From Christensenellaceae bacterium (GTDB lineage: Bacteria > Bacillota > Clostridia > Christensenellales > CAAEEZ01), in assembly GCA_020024085.1 (NCBI GenBank), contig JAHHUG010000032.1, positions 1-13,361 of the forward strand: DNA of 13,361 nt, written 5' to 3'. Numbering within the stretch: the stretch's first letter is position 1; every line of letters starts with the position of its first letter. The position numbers and the translations under genes were made by a program. Under the pieces are notes generated by a model. It was not told where the DNA came from. It saw nothing but the letters and a program-made list of their open reading frames with translations, and searched no databases. Below, piece by piece: positions 7,744 through 13,361 of the stretch.

Positions 7744-8214
7744 TTACTTGTGATAGGGAACTCCATTAATTATTGTAAATGCTCTATAAATCTGTTCACT
7801 AAGTATTACCCTCATAAGTTGGTGTGGATAGGTAACCTTACCAAAACTTATCTTTTCATCTGCCCTTTGAAGAACCTGTTTTGATAATCCGTGGCTACCA
7901 CCAATCAAAAATGTAATTTCACTAGATTTATATGTTGTGATATCCTTGATATCCTCTGCAATTTCCTCACTTGACATCAATTTACCACCTTTATCAAGTG
8001 CGATAATGTAGCCTTTTGCTTTATCAAGTAGCCTTTCACCCTCAGTATTAATTGTGATATTGATTTGCTCGGGAGTAGTCTTATTGTTTTTATACTCGTC
8101 CACCTCTATCACATTAAATTCCGTAAATCTTGACAATCTCTTTTTATATTCAGCTATTGCATCGGTAAAATACTTTTCCTTAATTTTACCAACAGCAACA
8201 ATATTTATCCTCAT
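7744..8214 (-). CDS. rlmH: 23S rRNA (pseudouridine-1915-N3) methyltransferase RlmH
   Basis: SPOUT-class methyltransferase that methylates N3 of pseudouridine 1915 in helix 69 of 23S rRNA on assembled 70S ribosomes, using S-adenosylmethionine. The 156-residue product starts MRINIVAVGKIKEKY, the usual RlmH opening. It has the knot-forming SAM-binding loop LIGGSHGL (103-110), the EQIYRAF helix near 140, and the signature C-terminus GVPYHK. The ATG at 8214 is preferred over an upstream in-frame TTG (8229) because it matches family N-termini, has GGGGTG 7 bases upstream, and overlaps the preceding CPBP gene stop as ATGA. Family length is about 155-160 residues, so it is intact. Confidence 0.96.
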   Translation of the reverse strand: MRINIVAVGKIKEKYFTDAIAEYKKRLSRFTEFNVIEVDEYKNNKTTPEQINITINTEGERLLDKAKGYIIALDKGGKLMSSEEIAEDIKDITTYKSSEITFLIGGSHGLSKQVLQRADEKISFGKVTYPHQLMRVILSEQIYRAFTIINGVPYHK

Positions 8215-9200
8215 CTTATTACACCCCAAATTAGAGTAAATATCTCACTCATAATGCCTACAACGATGATTGCAACAAGTAGAACATTTGCCATTGTGGT
8301 TGCCTTGTTAGATGCTTCGTAACCTACTGTAAGTGTGCCATCAAGAAACATTCTTCTTGTTTTTTGAAAGCTAAATTTATCCTCACTCTTAAATGAATAT
8401 AAGGTTTTTACAAACAAATACAAAGCAAGGATTGTTAGTATAACAAGTATTATTTTTCCAAAGACACTAGAATATAGCAAATTGAAAAATACTGGCTTAA
8501 TTGCAAGAATAACCGAATTAAGCTGAATACCCAAACTGCCTATTACCTCAACAGCATTTACCATAAAGTGCATAATCATACTTGCTTTGATATTGCCAGT
8601 AAATACTACTGCACTTGCAAACATAATACCTGTAAAGAATGTGTATATAACTTGTGCGATATTTTGGTGCATAAGTGCAAAAAGTAGTGAAGATAACAAA
8701 ATATATTGAACAGGTTTATCCTTATAAGACAACCTAAACAATCCTCGATGTGCTGTCTCCTCGCAAATTGCAGGGAGCATAGCTGTCAAAAATAAATCCA
8801 AGAAAAATAAACCGATATTACCTAAATAGTCATTACTTGCTGAATGTGGATACTTAAATCCTACCAGTTGCAAAAATCCGTAATTAATATCAGCAAAAAC
8901 GGTATTAAGGAAGATTGCAAGTAATCCTAGCAAAAAAACCTTTGATAATTCGCCCTTTTTAAAAGGCTTAAAGCCAAAGTCATCTTTCAAATCCACGAAT
9001 TTTGACTTTGGTTTAATTAAAATAAAATATAAAGCTATCGGCAATATAAACATACCCAATACTTGAGTAAGTAGCGTGAAAATCACATCTAATTGATTAC
9101 TAGATACATAGTCACTTATACAATGCACAAGTATGCTAACAAGCATTAGTACAACCAGTACAATATAGTATGTTAAATTTACCCTTGTTTTTCTTTCCAT
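8211..9200 (-). CDS. CPBP-family intramembrane metalloprotease-like protein, second of a tandem pair
   Basis: Multi-pass membrane protein of the CPBP (CAAX protease and bacteriocin-processing, Abi/Rce1-like) family. All three conserved motifs are present: EETAHRG (147-153) with the paired glutamates and arginine, FALMH with His178, and HFMVN (211-215). These residues form the proposed metal site. The 329-residue product has hydrophobic segments near 10-28, 40-62, 86-102, 128-145, 165-200 and 250-268. After a polar stretch comes a last one near 303-325. The start codon shares one base with the stop of the upstream paralogue (TAATG), with AAAGG 6 bases before it. Its stop overlaps the rlmH start. 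The substrate is unknown; CPBP members include prenyl-protein proteases and bacteriocin self-immunity proteins, and nothing here supports the latter. Confidence 0.85.
   Translation of the reverse strand: MERKTRVNLTYYIVLVVLMLVSILVHCISDYVSSNQLDVIFTLLTQVLGMFILPIALYFILIKPKSKFVDLKDDFGFKPFKKGELSKVFLLGLLAIFLNTVFADINYGFLQLVGFKYPHSASNDYLGNIGLFFLDLFLTAMLPAICEETAHRGLFRLSYKDKPVQYILLSSLLFALMHQNIAQVIYTFFTGIMFASAVVFTGNIKASMIMHFMVNAVEVIGSLGIQLNSVILAIKPVFFNLLYSSVFGKIILVILTILALYLFVKTLYSFKSEDKFSFQKTRRMFLDGTLTVGYEASNKATTMANVLLVAIIVVGIMSEIFTLIWGVIR
8222..8227 (-). promoter_or_regulatory. Ribosome binding site deciding the rlmH start
   Basis: GGGGTG, 7 bases before the ATG at 8214 and embedded in the end of the upstream CPBP gene. 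It supports the 156-residue RlmH rather than a TTG start at 8229, which would place this site inside the coding region. Confidence 0.7.
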
Positions 9201-10279
9201 TAAAAACCTTTAACAAGTGATACTATCCACATAATAGCAAGTACCACAACTACACCAATTACAATAAGGCTTACACTTGTTGATGAGCCCATTACTGACT
9301 CCTGTTCCCTATACTCCTTATCCAAAAAACCTACTTCTTCCTCAAAGTGTTCTCTACAATTTTTTCTATCCTCACGAGAAACAATACATCTAAAGAACTT
9401 TGTAAAAGTGTCGTAGATTGAACTTAAAATATATCTAAATCTTCCATTTGGATATACATCAATTACACCTTCAAGTCCATTGATTCTGTCCTTTGCTTGT
9501 TGTTTGAATAGTTTCATAAGTATGCAAAGCAACATCATACCCACAATAAACATACTTATTCCAAGCAAGATATTGTAGTAACCTAAACTCTCCAAATCAA
9601 GTGGAACAAAGTAGAATATAAAGCTAACCAAATTATTTGTAAAATGTGCAATGATACCATACCAAATAGAATCTCCATAAAGCACAATCATACAAATTAC
9701 AACTGATGCCAAAAATTGATGCACTGTTTGAACTGCATTGCCGTGGCTTAAGCTAAATATTACCGATGTCATAATTATTGCAAACAAGTAATTTTTTTGC
9801 TTTAATCCATTTAGTACTGCACCACGATAAATAAGTTCTTCAAGTATTGCTGGCATAATTACTGCAAAAATCAATCCACAAATAATGCCACCTGCACTTG
9901 TTGGTATTTTGATAGGTTCAACCACCTTAAATCCACCAAGAGTAAGCAAGTATAGGAACAAATATGCAATAGGCAAAAATGCTATCATTGCACTAATTGC
10001 TATTGCTACTGCAACTAACGATTGCTTAAATGTAGGTTTATTTTCTAGGTTTGATGCCTCGATAAAATTAATTTTCGCAATCCTAGTATATCCAAAAAAT
10101 GCAATAAGTATTGCAATTTGGTTTAGGGCAAGCAATAATATTGAGTAATATTCATTTTGGCTTGTTAATCCAGCTTTTGCACATATCATAGAAACAATGC
10201 TTGATAATAATAGACTGACTATCAAGTATAGTAGGTAAAGTACCCCACTATCGTGCATATTAAAATAATTTCTTTTCAT
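9200..10279 (-). CDS. CPBP-family intramembrane metalloprotease-like protein, first of a tandem pair
   Basis: A 359-residue multi-pass membrane protein with the CPBP motifs EELIYRG (147-153), FSLSH with His179 (175-179) and HFTNN (212-216). The first motif falls at the same residue number as in the downstream paralogue and the second is only one residue off, which suggests an old tandem duplication. Hydrophobic segments occur near 13-33, 47-63, 88-114, 130-146, 165-176, 188-222 and 237-256. A charged, probably cytosolic stretch (about 258-330) rich in Glu, Arg and Lys then precedes a final membrane segment near 336-356. That C-terminal extension lies outside the core CPBP domain. It abuts the WalJ-like gene exactly (TAAATG), with AGAGG 5 bases upstream. 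Protease activity and substrate are inferred from motifs only. Confidence 0.85.
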   Translation of the reverse strand: MKRNYFNMHDSGVLYLLYLIVSLLLSSIVSMICAKAGLTSQNEYYSILLLALNQIAILIAFFGYTRIAKINFIEASNLENKPTFKQSLVAVAIAISAMIAFLPIAYLFLYLLTLGGFKVVEPIKIPTSAGGIICGLIFAVIMPAILEELIYRGAVLNGLKQKNYLFAIIMTSVIFSLSHGNAVQTVHQFLASVVICMIVLYGDSIWYGIIAHFTNNLVSFIFYFVPLDLESLGYYNILLGISMFIVGMMLLCILMKLFKQQAKDRINGLEGVIDVYPNGRFRYILSSIYDTFTKFFRCIVSREDRKNCREHFEEEVGFLDKEYREQESVMGSSTSVSLIVIGVVVVLAIMWIVSLVKGF

Positions 10280-11062
10280 TTAGACCTCTAAAAATTTACA
10301 AGGCTCTTTTGCAGGTGCTACCTCAATTTCGATATCTATATCTTTTAGTTTTTCGTTTTTATGTAGATAACTACTTACCGTGCTATAAGCAAGTTCTGGC
10401 AAATTATTGTTTTCACTTAGGTGGGCAAGAATAACTTTTCTTAGTTTATGTTCGGCAAGATGACTAATCAACCTTGCTGAATCATCGTTGGATAAATGCC
10501 CCATTTCCCCTATAACTCGCCTTTTTAGCATAGTAGGATAAACACCCTGTATAAGCATTTGTCTGTCGTGATTTGCCTCGATTATCGCCATATTGGAATT
10601 TTCTAGGTTCTCCACAATGCTCTCATTTACAACTCCAAGGTCGGTTGCAATACTCACCCTTTTGTCCCCCTCTACAAAGGTAAAACCAAGTGGGAATATC
10701 GCATCGTGCGAAGTTCTAAATGGAAGAACATCAATATTGCCTATTCTAAATCCATTCATATCAACATTGTCGTACTCTAAATTTATGTTGAGTCTTTCGT
10801 TAATATGCTTTGATACAAACTCGTGACAATAAATTTTGGGTTGTATCTTTTTTGAAAGTGACTTCAATCCACAAATATGGTCAATATGCTCGTGGGTAAT
10901 CACGACTGCGTTAATTTCGCTTAACTTTATATCATTTGTTAAGCAAAATCTTTCCAGTTCATTTATTTTGATACCACAATCTATTAATATATTAGTTTCT
11001 CCATCGGTAATAAATGAGCAGTTTCCCTTACTGCTACTTGCAATCGTGCAAATTCTAAACAA
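10280..11062 (-). CDS. walJ: WalJ/YycJ-like metallo-beta-lactamase-fold hydrolase
   Basis: Member of the metallo-beta-lactamase fold. The closest family I recognise is YycJ/WalJ, implicated in Bacillus in DNA mismatch repair as a probable exonuclease. The 260-residue product opens with ICTIASSSKGNCSFI, typical of the family (ASGSSGN-like). It has the metal motif HEHIDH (57-62), His119 in TSHD, Asp141 in ATDLG, EANHD near 162, and AHLSENNN with His213. Translation starts at TTG (11062); no ATG lies nearby, the position fits family N-termini, and a Shine-Dalgarno overlapping the glnS stop codon precedes it. Its place upstream of rlmH matches the wal-locus order, where a walJ-protease-rlmH series is common. 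No WalR or WalK genes are visible in the window. Confidence 0.85.
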   Translation of the reverse strand: MFRICTIASSSKGNCSFITDGETNILIDCGIKINELERFCLTNDIKLSEINAVVITHEHIDHICGLKSLSKKIQPKIYCHEFVSKHINERLNINLEYDNVDMNGFRIGNIDVLPFRTSHDAIFPLGFTFVEGDKRVSIATDLGVVNESIVENLENSNMAIIEANHDRQMLIQGVYPTMLKRRVIGEMGHLSNDDSARLISHLAEHKLRKVILAHLSENNNLPELAYSTVSSYLHKNEKLKDIDIEIEVAPAKEPCKFLEV

Positions 11063-11068
11063 CTTATT

Positions 11069-11075
11069 ACCTACT
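11069..11075 (-). promoter_or_regulatory. Ribosome binding site for the WalJ-like gene, overlapping the glnS stop
   Basis: AGTAGGT on the minus strand, in which TAG is the glnS stop codon. It lies 6 bases before the TTG at 11062 and supports that non-ATG start. The arrangement suggests termination-reinitiation coupling with glnS. Confidence 0.65.
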
Positions 11076-12696
11076 TTTTACTGTTAAAACTATCTTTCAA
11101 GTTTACAATATTGTTGAAGATTAAATTATCTTCTGTTGATTCATCAGCAACCATAAAGTAACCAACCCTCATAAATTGGAATCTTGTATATGGTTTTTGA
11201 ACTAGGTATGGCTCTACCTTACCGTTAAATATCTCAATGGTATTTTCGTTAATTCTATCGTTGAAGTCGCCTTCGCCATCTAATAGTAGGTAATCGTACA
11301 TTCTAATAGTAGCATCTTTAGCAGTTTGTGCATCTACATATTGAATAACACCCTTTACCTTTTCTTTTGCCATTGTGCCACCTGATTGGCTATCTGGAAT
11401 ATAGTCTACATGGACTGCAACAACATTGCCGTTTTCGTCCTCGTCAACACCCTTGTATTCAATGATATAAGCACCCCTAAGTCTTACTTTACCACCAGGC
11501 ATAAGTCTCTTGTACTTTGGAGGTGGGTTCAAGCTGAAGTCATCTTTGTCAATAAATAATTCCTTTGAAAATGTGATTTCGTGTGAACCTGCATTTTCAT
11601 CGTTAGGGTTGTTTGTAACAACAAAAGTCTCACTGCCCTCGTAGTTATCAACAATTACTTTAAGTGGATTAAGTACTGCCATACCACGATTAGCTGTCTC
11701 GTTAAGTTCCTCCCTTACGCAATGCTCAAGAAGTGAAGATTCAACCTCGCTATTTGCCTTTGCAACACCGATTCTAGAACAGAAATCTCTTATTGCAGAA
11801 GGTGTATATCCTCTCTTTCTAAGTCCAGAAATGGTAGGCATTCTTGGGTCGTCCCAACCAGTTACAGTGCCATTATCAACAAGACTCTTAAGATATCTCT
11901 TACTCATAATTGTACGAGTGATATTAAGTCTTGCAAACTCAATTTGTCTTGGCTTATTAACAAAGTCGCAATTATTAACTACCCAGTCATAAAGAGGTCT
12001 ATGTGCCTCAAACTCTAGGGTACAAATTGAATGAGTTATTCCCTCAATAGCATCTTCTAGTGGGTGAGCAAAGTCATACATTGGATAGATTACCCACTTA
12101 TCCCCTGTTCTATGGTGTGGAACATGACAAATTCTATAAATTACTGGGTCTCTCATATTGATGTTAGGTGAAGCCATATCAATTTTTGCCCTAAGTACCT
12201 TCTCGCCATCAGCATACTTACCCTCTTTCATTTCTCTAAATAACTTTAGGTTTTCTTCTACGGTTCTATCACGATATGGGCTGTTTACACCTGGCTCTGT
12301 AAGTGTACCACGAGTGTTTTTGATTTCTTCAGCAGAAAGGTCACATACATAAGCTAGCCCCTTATTGATAAGTAGCTCTGCACATTCGTACATTTTGTCA
12401 AAGTAGTCACTGCCGTAGTAAAGATTATCCCACTTAAAACCTAACCACTCAATGTCTTCCTTGATGCTGTTTACATACTCAACATCCTCTTTTGCAGGGT
12501 TGGTATCGTCAAAACGAAGATTACATCTGCCGTGATACTTTTCCTTAATACCAAAGTTAATGCAAATAGACTTTGCATGACCGATATGTAGATATCCATT
12601 TGGCTCTGGAGGGAAACGAGTAACAATTTCGTCGTGCTTTCCAGTTTCTAAATCATTGTCAATAATTTCTTCAATAAAATTTGTTGATACTTCCAT
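11071..12696 (-). CDS. glnS: Glutaminyl-tRNA synthetase
   Basis: Class I aminoacyl-tRNA synthetase charging tRNA-Gln with glutamine. The 541-residue product is near the usual 550. It starts with NFIEEIIDNDL, as in bacterial GlnRS. The HIGH motif is PNGYLHIGH (32-40), followed by RFDDTNP (61-67), the specificity segment YPMYDFAHPLEDAIEGITHS (204-223), the KMSKS-like IMSK (263-266) and WDDPRMPT (281-288). A GlnRS-type beta-barrel anticodon-binding region fills the C-terminal half. These features separate it from GluRS. An AGAGG site lies 5 bases before the ATG. No T-box leader is visible upstream. Many Bacillota make Gln-tRNA through GatCAB instead, so its presence is lineage-informative. It is first in the compact gene run ending with mfd. 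Confidence 0.96.
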   Translation of the reverse strand: MEVSTNFIEEIIDNDLETGKHDEIVTRFPPEPNGYLHIGHAKSICINFGIKEKYHGRCNLRFDDTNPAKEDVEYVNSIKEDIEWLGFKWDNLYYGSDYFDKMYECAELLINKGLAYVCDLSAEEIKNTRGTLTEPGVNSPYRDRTVEENLKLFREMKEGKYADGEKVLRAKIDMASPNINMRDPVIYRICHVPHHRTGDKWVIYPMYDFAHPLEDAIEGITHSICTLEFEAHRPLYDWVVNNCDFVNKPRQIEFARLNITRTIMSKRYLKSLVDNGTVTGWDDPRMPTISGLRKRGYTPSAIRDFCSRIGVAKANSEVESSLLEHCVREELNETANRGMAVLNPLKVIVDNYEGSETFVVTNNPNDENAGSHEITFSKELFIDKDDFSLNPPPKYKRLMPGGKVRLRGAYIIEYKGVDEDENGNVVAVHVDYIPDSQSGGTMAKEKVKGVIQYVDAQTAKDATIRMYDYLLLDGEGDFNDRINENTIEIFNGKVEPYLVQKPYTRFQFMRVGYFMVADESTEDNLIFNNIVNLKDSFNSKK

Positions 12697-12875
12697 TTTT
12701 ACCTCTATTAATAAATAAAATTCTTAATATTTTTACTTTTAATTTGCCACTAAACTTCTTGTAGGTTTATCAGTTTTGCACTTGTCAAAATATCATCTTC
12801 CAAACAAATTCGCAAAATATCTCAATTCGTCGTACCCATAATATGATTAAATAGATAAATGCATCAATACTGTGT
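12697..12875. other. Intergenic leader region upstream of glnS
   Basis: This is a 179-base gap with no credible reading frame on either strand. It contains the candidate glnS promoter described separately and a short imperfect hairpin on the minus strand at 12774-12749: ACT and AAAC separated by a GAT bulge, pairing with GTTTAGT around a 9-base loop. The hairpin has no following T run, so it is not a terminator. No T-box consensus or other riboswitch core is recognisable. Confidence 0.4.
12787..12815 (-). promoter_or_regulatory. Candidate extended -10 promoter for the glnS operon
   Basis: On the minus strand TTGCGA (12815-12810) and TATTTT (12792-12787) are separated by 17 bases. The -10 is preceded by TGA, fitting an extended TGn element. 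Each hexamer matches 4 of 6 consensus positions. Predicted transcription would start near 12780, giving a leader of about 85 bases. A consensus TTGACA at 12788-12783 nearby lacks a good partner. Read-through from the upstream small gene is also possible because no terminator separates them. Confidence 0.35.
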
Positions 12876-13196
12876 CTAGTTGTATTTCGCCTTGTTGCAC
12901 TCAATGGTCATATAACCATTTTTTTCAGTAAATCCGTAGTCAATTAGCCTACTATCTGCTTTCACTTTTAATACTTGACCTGTTGAACCCAGTTTATACA
13001 AAATGCCCCTAAAGAAAAACTTTGAGTATTCCTCATTGTCATCTTTAACAGAAAATTCTACAAGCTCAAAACAATCAGTATAAACTAGTTTTGCCTTGCC
13101 AACTATCATAATGCCATCAACGAGATTTAGATAAAATCCATCAACTAACACATCTACTGCATTTACATCATTACTTGCAACACTAATTTTTAGCAT
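12876..13196 (-). CDS. Hypothetical protein of 106 residues, unknown family
   Basis: I do not recognise this protein. The product is small, without signal peptide or membrane segment, and has alternating hydrophobic/polar stretches suggesting mostly beta strands (for example VDVLVDGFYLNLVDGIMIVGKAKLVY at the N-terminal end and a repeated short-strand pattern later). It has two cysteines (42 and 100) and no obvious catalytic motif. That it is a real gene is supported by an AAGGTG ribosome binding site 4 bases before the ATG and by a near-consensus promoter just upstream. It stands alone at the head of the block, 179 bases before glnS, with no terminator between. A short soluble regulatory or structural role would be speculation. 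Confidence 0.7.
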   Translation of the reverse strand: MLKISVASNDVNAVDVLVDGFYLNLVDGIMIVGKAKLVYTDCFELVEFSVKDDNEEYSKFFFRGILYKLGSTGQVLKVKADSRLIDYGFTEKNGYMTIECNKAKYN

Positions 13197-13200
13197 AATT

Positions 13201-13206
13201 CACCTT
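13201..13206 (-). promoter_or_regulatory. Ribosome binding site of the 106-residue gene, at the extreme 5' end of its mRNA
   Basis: AAGGTG, 4 bases before the ATG at 13196. With the predicted transcription start near 13207, the site begins about one base into the transcript, leaving a leader of only about 11 bases. Confidence 0.65.
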
Positions 13207-13213
13207 ATTAATT

Positions 13214-13242
13214 ATAATATAATTAATTTTAAGCAATGTCAA
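13214..13242 (-). promoter_or_regulatory. Strong sigma-A-type promoter for the 106-residue gene
   Basis: On the minus strand a perfect -35 TTGACA (13242-13237) is followed after exactly 17 bases by TATTAT (13219-13214), 5 of 6 matches to the -10 consensus. A second overlapping TATAAT lies 3 bases further downstream at a less favourable 20-base spacing. The promoter is embedded in very AT-rich DNA. It is the best promoter in the window and may also supply glnS transcription by read-through. Confidence 0.75.
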
Positions 13243-13361
13243 TATATTTTATCTAGTATAATATATATAGGGAAATTTTAATAAAAAATTTGTAAAAAAT
13301 TATATTAAAAAAACATCAATTTTCCATCAAAAAAACATAAAAATTCTCACAAAAATTGTTC
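13243..13361. other. Very AT-rich intergenic DNA with A/T tracts at the window edge
   Basis: No supported gene. The plus strand carries repeated A tracts, including two copies of AAAAAAACAT about 25 bases apart, which could bend DNA or act as an UP-element-like region for the promoter at 13214-13242. A TATAAT on the plus strand (13257-13262) has no matching -35, and no plus-strand gene follows inside the window. Confidence 0.35.

Noticed and set aside
9885..10148. Plus-strand open frame opposite the first CPBP gene
   Set aside because: Shadow of hydrophobic membrane segments on the other strand; no initiation signals.
8211..10279. CPBP pair as bacteriocin self-immunity or Abi defence genes
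   Set aside because: No bacteriocin precursor, transporter, toxin or other defence gene is nearby; the genes sit inside a tight housekeeping operon.
13257..13262. TATAAT on the plus strand, suggesting a divergent promoter
   Set aside because: No -35 partner at a suitable distance and no plus-strand gene before the window ends; such hexamers are expected by chance in DNA this AT-rich.
13317..13361. Short open minus-strand stretch at the right edge as the end of an upstream gene
   Set aside because: Only about 15 low-complexity codons before a stop; there is nothing protein-like to support it.

Overview
The window is AT-rich bacterial DNA. All supported genes lie on the minus strand, so transcription runs from high to low coordinates. 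Low GC, Shine-Dalgarno-led genes, a pth-mfd-foldase lipoprotein order, a walJ-like/rlmH neighbourhood and a stand-alone glutaminyl-tRNA synthetase all point to a low-GC Bacillota, most likely a clostridial or related gut-type lineage. I cannot name the genus. Nothing suggests a phage, plasmid, transposon or CRISPR array.

Layout in transcription order. At 13361-13197 there is AT-rich intergenic DNA with a strong sigma-A-type promoter (13214-13242). It drives a 106-residue protein of unknown family (13196-12876). A 179-base gap (12875-12697) with only weak regulatory signals follows. Then comes a compact run of nine genes, apparently one operon: glnS (12696-11071), a WalJ/YycJ-like metallo-beta-lactamase-fold hydrolase (11062-10280), two tandem CPBP-family intramembrane protease-like proteins (10279-9200 and 9200-8211), rlmH (8214-7744), a cytoplasmic M14 zinc carboxypeptidase-like enzyme (7719-6874), tadA (6904-6437), pth (6440-5865) and mfd (5847-2452). 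Junctions are 24 bases or less, abutting, or overlapping (1, 4, 31 and 4 bases). After a 143-base gap with its own candidate promoter there is a large parvulin/PrsA-like lipoprotein (2308-98). It is closed by an intrinsic terminator (68-93).

The operon mixes translation quality and tRNA biology (GlnRS, TadA tRNA deaminase, peptidyl-tRNA hydrolase, RlmH ribosome methyltransferase) with DNA repair (Mfd; a WalJ-like exonuclease candidate) and envelope or peptide maintenance (CPBP proteins, M14 peptidase, foldase lipoprotein). Most genes are core housekeeping genes. The less ordinary parts are the CPBP pair sitting where an HtrA/HtrC protease often sits between walJ and rlmH, the highly elaborated foldase lipoprotein with a split parvulin-like domain and a cysteine/histidine cluster, and the orphan 106-residue gene with a consensus-like promoter and a very short leader. 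I see no strong evidence of a wholly new system.
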